This document shows positions 15,348 to 28,551 of a stretch of 51,091 bases of DNA, in pieces. The position numbers were made by a program, and so were the translations under genes. Positions within the stretch are counted from its first letter, which is position 1; each line of letters starts with the position of its first letter. The stretch spans positions 1 to 51,091 of the forward strand of contig NZ_JANZKY010000020.1 of assembly GCF_025770765.1 (NCBI RefSeq). The letters are read 5' to 3'. Source of the DNA: Propionivibrio soli (GTDB taxonomy: Bacteria; Pseudomonadota; Gammaproteobacteria; Burkholderiales; Rhodocyclaceae). Below the pieces are notes generated by a model that saw only the letters and a program-made list of their open reading frames with translations, had not been told where the DNA came from and searched no databases.

Positions 15348-16277
15348 ATGAGCATTCTCGTAATTGCCGAACACGACAACGCGGCACTCAAATCCGCGAC
15401 GCTCAATGCCGTTACCGCCGCGGCTCAGATCGGAGGCGACATTCATCTGCTCGTTGCCGGGGCGGGGTGCGGTGCCGTGGCGGAAACGGCAGCGACAATC
15501 GATGGCGTCGCCAAGGTTCTGCTCGTTGACGCTCCCCATTACGGCAATCATCTGCCGGAAAACCTCGCCGTTCTAGTTGCCGCCCGCGCTCAAGGGTTTA
15601 CGCACATCCTCTCCGCCGCGACGACGGCCGGAAAGAACCTCATGCCCCGCGTTGCCGCGTTGCTCGACGTGGCGCAGATTTCCGAGATCGTGGGTGTCAA
15701 GACGCCGGATACCTTCGATCGGTTCACCTATGCCGGCAACGTGTTGACGACGGTGCAGTCTGCCGACCCGGTGAAGGTGCTGACTATTCGTACGACGGCG
15801 TTTCCAGCTGCGGGCGAAGGCGGCCATGCACTGGTCGAAACGCTGGAACCGGCGGCGGATGTTGGCGTCAGCCGGCTTATCGGTCGTGAGCTGACCTCAT
15901 CCTCGCGCCCTGAACTGGCTACGGCGAAGGTGGTTGTCTGTGGCGGTCGTGGGCTCGGCAGCGGTGAAAACTATCACGCCTTGCTTGAACCACTGGCTGA
16001 CAAACTTGGTGCGGCGCTGGGGGCCTCGCGCGCGGCCGTCGATTCGGGATTCGCCCCCAACGACTATCAGGTGGGCCAGACCGGCAAAGTGGTCGCGCCC
16101 GAATTGTATATTGCCGTTGGCATATCGGGCGCCATCCAGCACGTGGCAGGGATGCAGGATAGCCGGGTCATCGTGGCCATCAACAAGGACCCCGAGGCGC
16201 CGATCTTCCAGATTGCCGACTATGGGCTGGTGGGGGACCTGTTCGATGTGGTCCCGGCGCTGACAGCCGCTTTGTAA
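15348..16277 (+). CDS. etfA: Electron transfer flavoprotein alpha subunit
   Basis: The FAD-carrying subunit of the ETF heterodimer, 309 residues. Domain I has an N-terminal Rossmann-like fold ([14 protein letters not shown]). The C-terminal FAD domain shows [57 protein letters not shown] and the final [19 protein letters not shown]. It lies one base after etfB and is clearly co-translated. The partner ETF-QO is at 17319-18965 on the other strand. Confidence 0.96.
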   Translation: MSILVIAEHDNAALKSATLNAVTAAAQIGGDIHLLVAGAGCGAVAETAATIDGVAKVLLVDAPHYGNHLPENLAVLVAARAQGFTHILSAATTAGKNLMPRVAALLDVAQISEIVGVKTPDTFDRFTYAGNVLTTVQSADPVKVLTIRTTAFPAAGEGGHALVETLEPAADVGVSRLIGRELTSSSRPELATAKVVVCGGRGLGSGENYHALLEPLADKLGAALGASRAAVDSGFAPNDYQVGQTGKVVAPELYIAVGISGAIQHVAGMQDSRVIVAINKDPEAPIFQIADYGLVGDLFDVVPALTAAL

Positions 16278-16293
16278 GAGAAGGCACATTGGG

Positions 16294-16332
16294 CCGGGGA
16301 AAGACCCCGCCTCCGTTGGCCTCGGTTTTTTT
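16294..16332 (+). terminator. Possible terminator after etfA
   Basis: CGGGG-AAAGA-CCCCG forms a short stem and a run of eight T's follows some 18 bases later; a GGCC/GGCC pairing could enclose it. The T-run is convincing, the stem geometry is not ideal. Confidence 0.35.
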
Positions 16333-16409
16333 TGCGCTGCCGTCTCCTTGTCCCGCATTCCGGCAAGCGTTTAGAATGCGTACTGAATTTCCGTTCCTGG
16401 AGGCATCGC

Positions 16410-17267
16410 GTGGGTCAAACCGTATATGAAGCCGCCGAAGCGCTGCGCCGCGTAGTGAGTTCGGCTTCGATCGGCGAACTGAGTTTCCCGACGAGCCTGG
16501 ATGCCAGCCGCCGAGTGCTCAAGGCGGTGGAGAATCCGGACATCGGAATGGCGGATCTGGCGAAGATCGTCGTTGCCGAACCCCTGCTGTCGGCGAAGGT
16601 AATCCGTCTGGCCAATTCCGTCGCCCTCAACCCAAGCAACCTGGTCGTCCGCGATGTACGCCAAGCCGTTGTCCGTGTGGGCATGGAGCCGATCAAGGCG
16701 CTGGCCATGACGTTGATCATGGATCAGTTGCGCCAGACACAACGACACAGCGGCTGCCGCGAGCTTTCCAACCGGTTGTGGGAACGCAGTGTTCACGTGG
16801 CCGCGTTGTCGTACGTGCTGGCACGCAAACTCACTCGGCTCAATGCCGACGAAGTCATGTTCGCCGGTGTCGTGCGCGACCTGGGTCGCTTCTACCTGCT
16901 GGCACGGGCGGCCGAGTATCCAGCCCTGCTTGAAGACCAGACGATGCTCGCCGAGACGATCAATGACTTGGCGGATCGTGCGGCAGCGATGGTCTTGAAC
17001 GAACTCGATCTGCCGTCGACCGTTGTGGACGCGGTCATGTCATCACGTCGCTTTAGCGGCACGCTGCCTTTGGCTAATGCGGGCGATGTCCTGTTCGTGG
17101 CCGCCGCTTTATCACCGCGTCGCGACCCGTTCGACGAACTCGATCCGCGCGCCGTGCCGGCGTCCGAGAGCGCAGCGAGCCTCGGCCTCGACCAGACGAC
17201 GGTGAGCGAAGTCATCGCCGCATCGGGCGACGAAATCTATTCGATCGTGATCGCGCTGGACAGCTGA
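16410..17267 (+). CDS. HDOD domain protein
   Basis: A 285-residue cytoplasmic protein made almost entirely of one HDOD domain (about 15-220), a metal-free relative of HD phosphohydrolases used in signal transduction. Typical elements are SFPTSLDASRRVLKAVENPD, AEPLLSAKVIRLANSV, the VRDVRQAVVRVGMEPI helix and FAGVVRDLGRFYL. There is no output domain. The start is a GTG at 16410 with GGAGG eight bases upstream; upstream open sequence extends into the etfA terminator region and is rejected. It may ride on the etfBA transcript if termination leaks. Partners are unknown. Confidence 0.88.
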   Translation: MGQTVYEAAEALRRVVSSASIGELSFPTSLDASRRVLKAVENPDIGMADLAKIVVAEPLLSAKVIRLANSVALNPSNLVVRDVRQAVVRVGMEPIKALAMTLIMDQLRQTQRHSGCRELSNRLWERSVHVAALSYVLARKLTRLNADEVMFAGVVRDLGRFYLLARAAEYPALLEDQTMLAETINDLADRAAAMVLNELDLPSTVVDAVMSSRRFSGTLPLANAGDVLFVAAALSPRRDPFDELDPRAVPASESAASLGLDQTTVSEVIAASGDEIYSIVIALDS

Positions 17268-17318
17268 TCTGATTCGGCCGACTGCGCCCCGGGGATCGAC
17301 CCGGAGCGTTTCAGAGGA

Positions 17319-18965
17319 CTACATATTGGGATAGTTCGGGCCGTCCCCGCCTTGAGGGACGACCCAGACGATATTCTGCGTCGGGTCCTTGATATCGCAA
17401 GTTTTGCAGTGCACACAATTCTGCGCGTTGATTTGTAGCCGCGGCGCGGCTTCAGGCCCCTCGCGCACGATCTCGTAGACCGCGGCCGGGCAATAGCGCT
17501 GTTCGGGAGCGTCGTAGAGCGCCAGATTGACGTTCACCGGTACCGAAGCATCCTTGAGCGTCAAGTGGCACGGCTGGTTCTCTTCATGGTTAGTGTTCGA
17601 TAGATAGACTGACGACGGGCGATCGAAGGTGAGTACGCCGTCGGGCTTCGGATAATCGATCGGGCGACTATGGGCGGCTTTTTTCAGTTTGAGATGGTCG
17701 GGGGTTTTGTGTTGCAGGGTCCATGGCGCTTTACCGCCGAAGAGCATCTGATCAACGCCGAACATCGCGCTGCCAACATAGAGCCCTTTGGCCATCCACG
17801 GCTTGAAGTTTCTCGCTTTGTACAACTCGTCAAAGAGCCAACTCGCCCGGAACGACTCCGGATAGCGCGATAGTTTATCCGCTTGGCGACCGGACGCGAC
17901 GGCCTCGAAACAAGCCTCGGCCGCGAGCATTCCCGACTTGATCGCGCAATGGGAACCTTTGATGCGCGCTGCGTTGAGGAACCCGGCGTCGTCGCCGATC
18001 AGCGCGCCACCAGGAAAAACCAGCTTGGGCAACGACTGCAGTCCGCCTGCCGTGATAGCACGGGCACCGTAGGCCACGCGCTTGCCGCCTTCAAGAAACA
18101 CGCGCAGTGCGGGATGCGTCTTGAGGCGCTGGAATTCCTCGAAAGGAGAGAGGAAAGGATTGCTATAGCCGAGGCCAACGACAAGCCCTACGGAAACGAG
18201 CTTGTCCTGCATGTGGTACATGAAGCCTCCGCCGTAGGTCGCGGCGTCGAGTGGCCATCCGGCCGTGTGCATGACCAGACCGGGCAGATTCTTTGCGGCG
18301 TCGACTTCCCACAATTCCTTGATGCCGATTCCATAGACCTGCGGATCGATGCCCTCGCGCAAATTGAACCGCTCCTCGAGTTGCCGCCCGAGGTTGCCTC
18401 GACAGCCCTCAGCAAAAAGGGTGTAGCGGGCATGCAATTCCATTCCCGGCTGAAACGTCGGCCCCTCGCTACCGTCCTTGAGGCGACCCATGTCGCCCGT
18501 GGCGACGCCTTTGACCGATCCATCGTCGTTGAAGAGTACTTCGGCGCCGGCGAACCCCGGATATATTTCGACACCCAATTCTTCTGCTTGTTGGCCGAGC
18601 CAGCGGCAGAGGCTTGCCAGACTGAGAACGAAGTTTCCCTCGTTCTGAAAACACTTCGGCAATAACCATTCCGGAATCCGCGACGCGCCATGTTGGTCGA
18701 GCATCAGGAAACGATCCTCGCTCACCGGTGCGCCGATCGGTACTTCCTTTGCTGACCAATCGGGTATTAGTTCGGAGAGCGCGCGGGTATCGAAGACGGC
18801 GCCCGACAGGATATGGCCGCCGATCTCGGCGGCCTTCTCGATCAGGCAGACGGTGACTTCCCTGTCGTTGCTGCTGGCGAGTTGCCTGAGCTGGATCGCG
18901 GCGGATAATCCGGCGGGACCGCCGCCGACGATCACGACGTCGTACTGCATTGATTCGCGTTGCAT
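17319..18965 (-). CDS. ETF-ubiquinone oxidoreductase
   Basis: A membrane-associated FAD and 4Fe-4S enzyme that passes electrons from ETF to ubiquinone. It is about 548 residues from the ATG at 18965. The N-terminal Rossmann motif VVIVGGGPAGLSAAI binds FAD; the middle carries the ubiquinone-binding region; the C-terminal ferredoxin-like part shows CVHCKTCDIKDPTQNI and the family ending GGDGPNYPNM. A second ATG five codons in (18950) is possible; upstream residues to 19034 look non-coding (Pro/Arg-rich). Together with etfBA it completes the dehydrogenase-to-quinone route. Confidence 0.96.
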   Translation of the reverse strand: MQRESMQYDVVIVGGGPAGLSAAIQLRQLASSNDREVTVCLIEKAAEIGGHILSGAVFDTRALSELIPDWSAKEVPIGAPVSEDRFLMLDQHGASRIPEWLLPKCFQNEGNFVLSLASLCRWLGQQAEELGVEIYPGFAGAEVLFNDDGSVKGVATGDMGRLKDGSEGPTFQPGMELHARYTLFAEGCRGNLGRQLEERFNLREGIDPQVYGIGIKELWEVDAAKNLPGLVMHTAGWPLDAATYGGGFMYHMQDKLVSVGLVVGLGYSNPFLSPFEEFQRLKTHPALRVFLEGGKRVAYGARAITAGGLQSLPKLVFPGGALIGDDAGFLNAARIKGSHCAIKSGMLAAEACFEAVASGRQADKLSRYPESFRASWLFDELYKARNFKPWMAKGLYVGSAMFGVDQMLFGGKAPWTLQHKTPDHLKLKKAAHSRPIDYPKPDGVLTFDRPSSVYLSNTNHEENQPCHLTLKDASVPVNVNLALYDAPEQRYCPAAVYEIVREGPEAAPRLQINAQNCVHCKTCDIKDPTQNIVWVVPQGGDGPNYPNM

Positions 18966-19095
18966 GGAGCGCCTTGAAAAAGGGGTCGGGGAATAAGGGA
19001 ATGGTCTCGGTCGGCATGCCGCCCGGAACGGCATCCTAAGAAAGATGCCACGCCAAGGTCAATGAATCTCTCGCGGCTGCCGTCACGGCGAGGGG

Positions 19096-19512
19096 CTACA
19101 GACCGGCGAGATTGTCGGTGGTGGCGCGCAACCGTTCAGCGAGCTTGAGTGCGACGGACTGGTAGAAGCGGCTTGCCAACCCAGGAACGGAAACTAGCAA
19201 GGACAGGACATCGGCCTTTTCGAGTACGTCGATTTCCGAAGGTTCCGTCGCAATCACGGTAGCGCTCGCCGGTTGGCCATCGACGAAAGAAACTTCTCCG
19301 AACACTTCGCCGGGCGCGAGAGCGGTGACGAGGTAGGGCGTCTTGCCGGAACGTTTTTCGACTCTCACCCGGCCCGAGCGAATCACGTAAATGCCGCGCG
19401 TCTCGCGTCCTTCGCCGAGGACAATTTCTCCCGCAAGGTGCGTAACCCGCTTCGCCTTTTCTGCCAACAGGCGCAGGTCGTCGGTCGTCAGAAACTGGAA
19501 GACATCGCTCAT
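19096..19512 (-). CDS. Cyclic-nucleotide-binding-fold protein without HTH
   Basis: A 138-residue protein consisting of one cNMP-binding beta-roll (about 4-110) plus a C-terminal helix, with no DNA-binding domain. It starts SDVFQFLTTDDLRLLAEKAK and has the GEVFGEVSFVDGQ phosphate-cassette region. In CRP the cassette reads E-R-S-A; here it is P-A-S-A (about 81-84), so the arginine that holds the cyclic phosphate is Ala. It may bind no cyclic nucleotide, or another ligand. The ATG at 19512 is preferred over an upstream TTG. It is divergent from lexA, whose LexA box is about 140 bp from this start. Confidence 0.85.
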   Translation of the reverse strand: MSDVFQFLTTDDLRLLAEKAKRVTHLAGEIVLGEGRETRGIYVIRSGRVRVEKRSGKTPYLVTALAPGEVFGEVSFVDGQPASATVIATEPSEIDVLEKADVLSLLVSVPGLASRFYQSVALKLAERLRATTDNLAGL

Positions 19513-19645
19513 GAAGGCCAGTAAAGCAGAAAAGATCCTCGATTGCCAAGACAACCATTATCCAATGCCACTGCGCGCGAGCGCATTTGGAAAAAGTAGG
19601 CTTACGCCTCAAACGCCCCGTGGGCCATAGTGCCTTGATTATTTT

Positions 19646-19673
19646 CTGTTGCTGTATAAAAATACAGCAACAG
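19646..19673. promoter_or_regulatory. Extended LexA box of lexA
   Basis: The core CTGTATAAAAATACAG (19652-19667) fits CTGT-N8-ACAG and is flanked by CTGTTG and CAACAG, making a 28-bp dyad. It lies 13 bases before the lexA start, as expected for autoregulation. The same box could also affect the divergent cNMP-fold gene. Confidence 0.93.
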
Positions 19674-19685
19674 AAAGGAAGCCCG

Positions 19686-20288
19686 ATGAACAAGCTAACG
19701 CCACGTCAGCGAGAAATTCTCGACTTCATCCGTAATACTGTCGAAGTCCTCGGCGCACCGCCAACACGCGCGGAAATTGCGAACGCATTCGGCTTTGCGT
19801 CGCACAACGCGGCCGAGGAGCATCTAAAGGCGCTGGCAAAGAAGGGCGTCATCGTGCTCGAACCTGGATCGGCGCGCGGCATTCGCCTGGTTGAGCAGCT
19901 TGGGTTGCCGCTCGTCGGCAGCGTGGCGGCGGGTAGCCCGATCCTGGCGGTGGAAAACGTGCAACGGCGCTATGCGCTCGACGCAAGCCTGTTTACCCCG
20001 CGGGCGGATTTCCTCTTGCGCGTGCGAGGCCTGTCGATGATCAATGCTGGCATCTTCGACGGTGATCTCCTTGCCGTGCATCGCACGAGCGAGGCGCACA
20101 ACGGGCAAATCGTGGTTGCCCGCCTGGACGATGAGGTGACCGTCAAGCGCTATCGTCAGCACGGCCGCGTCGTCGAACTGATCGCTGAGAATCCCGACTT
20201 CGCGCCGATAGTCGTCGATACGCGCGAGCAGTCTCTGGAGATAGAGGGTATCGCCGTGGGACTTATCCGCGGCGGCGAGGGGATGTGA
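19686..20288 (+). CDS. lexA: SOS repressor LexA
   Basis: Represses SOS genes and self-cleaves when RecA filaments form on damaged DNA. It has 200 residues. The winged-helix DNA-binding domain (1-65) opens [16 protein letters not shown]. The cleavage site is Ala82-Gly83 (VAAGS) and the catalytic dyad is Ser117 (GLSM) and Lys154 (VTVKR). AAAGGAAG precedes the ATG at 19686; the frame is open upstream but crosses the LexA box. Likely regulon members in this window are lexA itself and intI. Confidence 0.97.
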   Translation: MNKLTPRQREILDFIRNTVEVLGAPPTRAEIANAFGFASHNAAEEHLKALAKKGVIVLEPGSARGIRLVEQLGLPLVGSVAAGSPILAVENVQRRYALDASLFTPRADFLLRVRGLSMINAGIFDGDLLAVHRTSEAHNGQIVVARLDDEVTVKRYRQHGRVVELIAENPDFAPIVVDTREQSLEIEGIAVGLIRGGEGM

Positions 20289-20300
20289 TGTCAGCGTAAT

Positions 20301-20323
20301 CGCTTCCGCCGTCACGCGGAGCG
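20301..20323. terminator. Weak hairpin between lexA and ankyrin gene
   Basis: CGCTTCCGC and GCGGAGCG pair with one bulge in the 39-bp convergent gap. There is no T-run. Low-confidence bidirectional terminator. Confidence 0.3.
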
Positions 20324-20327
20324 TGCC

Positions 20328-20990
20328 CTATTCCTTCGGCGTGTAAGGTTTGAGCACCGCCGTCGTCTGCGGGTGCCGATTCTGTATGGCGTAGAAGAGC
20401 GGCATCTTGCCGTCGGCGTCCTTGCTCGCCGGGTCTGCGCCGCGGTCGATCAACATTTTCGAGAGTTTTGGTTGGCCGGTTGCCGCGGCAAGGTGAAGGG
20501 CTGTCTGGCCGGAATCCGACTTGGCGTTTATATCGGCTTTCTTTTCAAGCAACAGCTCGACTTCCTGCCGCCCCCCTGAGAGGACAGCGGCGTGGAGCGG
20601 CGTCATTCCCACGCGATCCTTCGCGTTGATATCGGCTCCACCGGAAAGCAATAAAGCGGTCGTCTTCGGACGGCCGTAAAACGCGGCCATATGCAGCGGC
20701 GTGCGTCCTAACGCATCACGTACGTTTAGGTCGGCGCCCGATTCGAGCAGCGTTTTGATTTGGGCAAGATCGCCTTGAGTCGCGGCCTGTGCCAACTCCG
20801 ATACTGCAACGGGGAGGGGCTCTTCGCTGCTGACCGGCGAACGGGTTTTTTCCGATGATTTGCCGCAGCCGGCGACGGTCAGCGTCAAAGCGGTCAGGAT
20901 GATCGTGGCGCCGGTAGCGGCGATACGGAAAGGGTCCCGGAAACGATTTGTCGGGAAGCCGGAACAACGACGATGACTGCTGGAGTTCAT
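20328..20990 (-). CDS. Ankyrin-repeat lipoprotein
   Basis: A 220-residue envelope protein. After a positively charged N-terminus and a hydrophobic stretch, the lipobox LTVAGC (about residue 41) predicts signal-peptidase II cleavage and lipid attachment. Four ankyrin repeats follow from about residue 65 (AATQGDLAQIKTLLESGADL, GRTPLHMAAFYGRPKTTALL, GMTPLHAAVLSGG, GQTALHLAAATGQ), ending in a shorter capping repeat. Ankyrin repeats bind proteins; the partner is unknown. An in-frame GTG at 21014 would add eight residues. It is convergent with lexA and alone on its strand. Confidence 0.88.
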   Translation of the reverse strand: MNSSSHRRCSGFPTNRFRDPFRIAATGATIILTALTLTVAGCGKSSEKTRSPVSSEEPLPVAVSELAQAATQGDLAQIKTLLESGADLNVRDALGRTPLHMAAFYGRPKTTALLLSGGADINAKDRVGMTPLHAAVLSGGRQEVELLLEKKADINAKSDSGQTALHLAAATGQPKLSKMLIDRGADPASKDADGKMPLFYAIQNRHPQTTAVLKPYTPKE

Positions 20991-21096
20991 GGTTTTGTTG
21001 TGTCGCGCAATCACGGATCAATCACGGGTCAAGGGTCAATCATAAACGATTGTGGCGTAGCTGGCCGGCTTGCGTTGTTCGGGAAGGTGACCGTGA

Positions 21097-23642
<2,546 letters not shown>

Positions 23643-23723
23643 TCGCGCCGGCTGTGAAGCCAGGATCACTCGAAGAACGAGGCCAATAGTTCGAGAAGCG
23701 GTTACGCTGTGCATCATCTTTAG

Positions 23724-25022
<1,299 letters not shown>

Positions 25023-25120
25023 ACCCTTCCAGGATAATGGCGCGCCGCTCCGAAGATGGGCTGTCGGAGGGCGTCGTCGGAAGCACCTTCCTCCACCTTC
25101 CTCGTTAGGCGGCGCCAAAA

Positions 25121-25450
25121 ATGCGTTGGCTCTCCGTTGCGCTGGTCGCCTTGCTCGCCTTGTTGCAGTACCCGCTATGGATCGGAAAGGGTGGGTGGCT
25201 TCGCGTCTGGGACGTCGACCACCAGCTGCAGCAACAGAAGGAGGCGAACAAGCAACTTGAGGTCCGCAACGGTGGCCTTGACGCCGAAGTGCGTGACCTC
25301 AAGCAGGGCTACGACGCGATTGAGGAACGCGCACGCTTTGAACTGGGCATGACCCGGCAAGACGAAGTGTTTGTCCAGATACCCGAGAAACCAACGCCGC
25401 CGCAAGCTGAAAAAAAACCTTCATCGCCACAGACCGGCGGTAAACCGTAA
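25121..25450 (+). CDS. ftsB: Cell division protein FtsB
   Basis: A bitopic divisome protein that forms the FtsQLB complex at the septum. It has 109 residues: a short cytoplasmic N-terminus, a membrane helix (about 3-20, [18 protein letters not shown]), then a periplasmic coiled coil (about 30-70, [20 protein letters not shown]) and a proline/lysine-rich tail. The [22 protein letters not shown] segment is diagnostic of FtsB/DivIC. It follows eno by 98 bp, its usual place in beta- and gammaproteobacteria. Confidence 0.93.
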   Translation: MRWLSVALVALLALLQYPLWIGKGGWLRVWDVDHQLQQQKEANKQLEVRNGGLDAEVRDLKQGYDAIEERARFELGMTRQDEVFVQIPEKPTPPQAEKKPSSPQTGGKP

Positions 25451-25488
25451 GGTCGATCAGCTTTTCTCCGTCGGTTGTCAGCGAAGGC

Positions 25489-26193
25489 TCACTGCAGTTC
25501 GACTTGCCCCGAGACGCTGACGCTTATCTGCGATTCCCCAGCTTCCACCGGCATAGGCGCGATCTCGGACGCCATTGTCTTCGGTGCCGCCCGGAACATC
25601 GGTTGGACGATGCGGCCATCTGTATTGACAGAAATCTGCTTGATCCGGTAGGGCTTGCCCAGAGCTGACGCCAACACGTTGGCGCGTTCGCGAAAGGCGG
25701 CTAAAGCGTCCAGCATAGCCGCGTCCTCGGCCTTCTTGCGCGTCTCCGGCGACGGCTCCATGACGAGGTTGGAGACCCCGAGTGTGGCTTGCAGCTTGCC
25801 GAGGAGCTCGGATAGCGCGCCCGTGTCGCGCGATTCGAGCGCGAGTTGGGAGCGCATCCGCCACGATTCGATTTTTCCGTTTTTTGCGTAAACAGGATAG
25901 GTATTGGTTCCGCCGCTCTGTGTTTTCACAGATGCGTACCCATTCGCTATCCGCAGTGCGTTTGCAATCTGACTATTGACTTGCGCCGCTAGCTCCCCTG
26001 GCGTCACTCCAGCAGCTTCCGCGGAAACTACTGCGCGAACCAGATCATTTGCCGCTGGTCGACTGGCTTCGGCGGCTAGCTCGACGATCGTTGGTTCTGC
26101 GACGACCGGCGCGGCGGCAAATATCGCGAGTAAGGGTAGTGCGCGAATCGGCAGGAATAATTGGGGAGTGTTGCGAAGGATACGGTAAAACAT
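25489..26193 (-). CDS. SIMPL (DUF541) periplasmic protein
   Basis: A 234-residue protein with an N-terminal signal peptide (LFLPIRALPLLAIFAAAPVVA) and a SIMPL/DUF541 domain over most of the mature part. Visible family features are ANALRIANGYASVKTQSGGTNTYPVY, the RSQLALESRDTGALSELLGKLQ stretch, RERANVLASALGKPYRIKQI and the terminal QISVSVSGQVELQ. The family is periplasmic or outer-membrane associated with no defined biochemical role, although some members affect stress responses. It is convergent with ftsB and alone on its strand. Confidence 0.88.
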   Translation of the reverse strand: MFYRILRNTPQLFLPIRALPLLAIFAAAPVVAEPTIVELAAEASRPAANDLVRAVVSAEAAGVTPGELAAQVNSQIANALRIANGYASVKTQSGGTNTYPVYAKNGKIESWRMRSQLALESRDTGALSELLGKLQATLGVSNLVMEPSPETRKKAEDAAMLDALAAFRERANVLASALGKPYRIKQISVNTDGRIVQPMFRAAPKTMASEIAPMPVEAGESQISVSVSGQVELQ

Positions 26194-26404
26194 GGGTGTC
26201 CTTTTGCGTGATGGCCGAATCTTTTACAAGACCTGCGGTCTTTGCGAAGGTTCTGAAAAACGAGAATCGGATAGCCGGAATTTTCACGTCTATTGTAGCG
26301 TTGGAAACGGGCTGATTTGTTATAGTCAGCCGCAGGAAGCTTGGTTAGAATCCGCCTGACCCGACCGCCGGTGGTGCTGAGGGTCGGGTCACTGAGGAGG
26401 CAGA

Positions 26405-26875
26405 ATGCTGAAAGCTGGACAGGCGGCTCCGATGTTTGTTCTTCCGGACGCAGACATGGAGTCGGTAGACATTGCTGAGTTTCAGGGCAAGAACAACGTC
26501 ATATTGTTCTTCTACCCACGAGACGACACGCCTGCCTGCACGCTGGAAGCAACCGATTTCTCCGATCACGAGGACGAGTTTTCGCGGCATGGTTGCGTCG
26601 TCATGGGTATCAGCCGGGACGATTGCATCAAGCACGCGGAGTTCCGCGACAAACACGGCATTTCCGTGCGCTTGCTTTCCGACGAGGATGGGGCAGCGTG
26701 CGAGAAGTACGGCGTATGGCAGGCGAAGGAAGTGGATGGCGTCAAGAAGCACGGCATCGTCCGTTCCACCTTTGTCATCGACAAACAGGGCGTACTCCGA
26801 CTGGCGCTTTACGGGGTGAACGCGAAGGGCCACGCGCTTGAAGTATTACGCGCAGTTAAGGAACTCAATCGATGA
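26405..26875 (+). CDS. bcp: Bcp/PrxQ-type peroxiredoxin
   Basis: A thiol peroxidase reducing hydrogen and organic peroxides. It has 156 residues in a thioredoxin fold. The peroxidatic cysteine is Cys45 in DDTPACTLEATDF. In E. coli Bcp a resolving cysteine sits five residues later; here position 50 is Thr. Other cysteines (HGCVVM, DDCIKH, AACEKYG) are present, so it may use another resolving residue or act as a 1-Cys enzyme. A GAGGAGG-type ribosome site precedes the ATG. The stop overlaps the next start (ATGA), coupling it to slyD. Confidence 0.94.
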   Translation: MLKAGQAAPMFVLPDADMESVDIAEFQGKNNVILFFYPRDDTPACTLEATDFSDHEDEFSRHGCVVMGISRDDCIKHAEFRDKHGISVRLLSDEDGAACEKYGVWQAKEVDGVKKHGIVRSTFVIDKQGVLRLALYGVNAKGHALEVLRAVKELNR

Positions 26876-27366
26876 ATATGCAGGTTGCAAAAAATACGGT
26901 CGTCACGCTTGACTACAACGTGACCGACCCGGATGGCGAGTTGGTTGATGCCGGAGAAGAGCCATTGGTCTACCTGCACGGTGGATACGACGACATCTTT
27001 CCGATGATCGAGGAGGCCGTCCAAGGCAAGGCGGTCGGTGAGACGGTTGTCGTGAAAATGCAGCCCGACGATGCGTTTGGCGAATACGATGCGCAACTCG
27101 TGCAGATTGAGCCGCGCAAGGATTTCCCTAAAGAACTGCAGGTGGGAATGCAGTTTGAAGGATTGCCGGAAGGCGGCGACGAGGACGAAGCGATCATTTA
27201 TCGCGTAACCGATATTGCCGACGACCGAGTAGTGCTGGATGGCAATCACCCGCTCGCCGGCATGGCGCTTGTGTTTACGTGCACCGTCACGTCGGTTCGG
27301 CCGGCAAGTGCTGATGAGATCGCGCACGGCCACCTGCACGATGGAGACTGCGACCACGACGACTGA
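26872..27366 (+). CDS. slyD: SlyD-like FKBP prolyl isomerase
   Basis: A peptidyl-prolyl cis-trans isomerase and chaperone. It has 164 residues. The split FKBP domain (VVTLDYNVTDPDGELVDAG at the start, and HPLAGMALVFTCTVTSV near 125) encloses an insert-in-flap domain. The C-terminal tail is His/Asp-rich with one Cys (HGHLHDGDCDHDD), a short version of the SlyD metal-binding tail that can bind nickel or zinc. Translationally coupled to bcp by a 4-bp overlap. Confidence 0.93.
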   Translation: MNMQVAKNTVVTLDYNVTDPDGELVDAGEEPLVYLHGGYDDIFPMIEEAVQGKAVGETVVVKMQPDDAFGEYDAQLVQIEPRKDFPKELQVGMQFEGLPEGGDEDEAIIYRVTDIADDRVVLDGNHPLAGMALVFTCTVTSVRPASADEIAHGHLHDGDCDHDD

Positions 27367-27471
27367 ACGTCGACCGGCGCCCGGCGCGTCTGGGGTTAAA
27401 GGAGATTCTTCCCGATTGCCGGTGCTCGGGAGCTGTAAGGGGGTCGTTTTTTAGGCCCGTTCAGACCCAGT

Positions 27472-28413
27472 TCAGTCGGCTCGTGCCCCTGTACCTTGGC
27501 GCGGCGTATAGCTGCGCACTTCAAATCTGAATAGGCCCGATGCGTCGGTGTCGATAAATACTTTTACCCATCCCATGAACGGATAACCAAACGTTTCGAG
27601 GCGGGTGAAGTTTGCGATAGGTTGGTGGGTACCCGGGTGTCGTAAAGGATGATCGATGCGTTGCCAATGGGTGTCGCCGTGGATGAGCAGGACTTGTCCT
27701 GAAAACGCGAGGGTTTCCCGGCGCAAGGTCTCGAGCAACTCTCGATAGCCTTCATGAGGCAGTCCGGCCGCAAAATGATCAAAGCTCGGATTCCCTTGCA
27801 TCAGAATAACGATGCCCGCCAGCTTTTCGCCCCGAGCATCCGAGAAGGCGCCCTTCATCCAGTCAATGACCTTCGGGTTCCGCGTCTTGAATTCACGCGC
27901 GGGCACTTTCCGCCGCCCGAAATTGTTGTCCGGCCCGGGAACATTGAGAGATACAAAAAGCACAGGGCCCAGGCGCCATGACATATGCTCGGGCATTCCG
28001 GGCTGTTGGGTGACCGGAATACGTTTTTTTCCGAGCGAGTAAGGTTGCGAGAAGAAGATTTCTCGCAGTTTGTCCAAACGCTCCAATTCGTCGTAACCGC
28101 CCGCGATCACCCGCCTGCAATCCGTCCACTCGTTGTCGCCCGGAGCAAAAATGAACGGAACGGGCGAAGCGTCAAAGACAGCATGGCGGTCGCGAAAAAG
28201 CTCGTCGGAGCAGCGTTCATTGCTGTGCTTGATATCGCCTGCGTGGACGATGAGTTCGGGATACTCAGCCGCGATTTCGTCGATCATGCGCGGTAGTTCC
28301 CGGCGCTCGTAATCGCTATAAGGAATATCCCCAATCGCAGCGAATCGCCAAGTCTCGGCCGGAGACAGTACCGGCAAACACAAGCAGAAGGCGAGCAAGG
28401 CAAGGCGCAGCAT
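27472..28413 (-). CDS. Secreted metallophosphoesterase
   Basis: A calcineurin-like phosphoesterase of about 313 residues from the ATG at 28413, opening with a signal peptide (LRLALLAFCLCLPVLSPAETW). Metal-binding motifs appear in order: AAIGDIPYSD, IVHAGDIKHS, APGDNEW (GDNE in place of GNHE) and LIHGDTHWQR. The substrate is unknown; related periplasmic enzymes act on phosphodiesters or nucleotides. An upstream ATG (28512) would add 33 polar residues and make the hydrophobic stretch internal; I prefer the signal-peptide start, with moderate certainty. It is divergent from aroD. Confidence 0.85.
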   Translation of the reverse strand: MLRLALLAFCLCLPVLSPAETWRFAAIGDIPYSDYERRELPRMIDEIAAEYPELIVHAGDIKHSNERCSDELFRDRHAVFDASPVPFIFAPGDNEWTDCRRVIAGGYDELERLDKLREIFFSQPYSLGKKRIPVTQQPGMPEHMSWRLGPVLFVSLNVPGPDNNFGRRKVPAREFKTRNPKVIDWMKGAFSDARGEKLAGIVILMQGNPSFDHFAAGLPHEGYRELLETLRRETLAFSGQVLLIHGDTHWQRIDHPLRHPGTHQPIANFTRLETFGYPFMGWVKVFIDTDASGLFRFEVRSYTPRQGTGARAD

Positions 28414-28551
28414 TTCCTGGGGAGTGATTGCTGAGCCGTATCGAGCGAAACGTTCTTTGATGGCGTTGGCGCGTGCGCGCGTGGCAAATCCGGGCGAGGT
28501 AGAATCGGACATCAGGACCGTTATTTACAGAGGATAGGGAGGGAACGAGGT

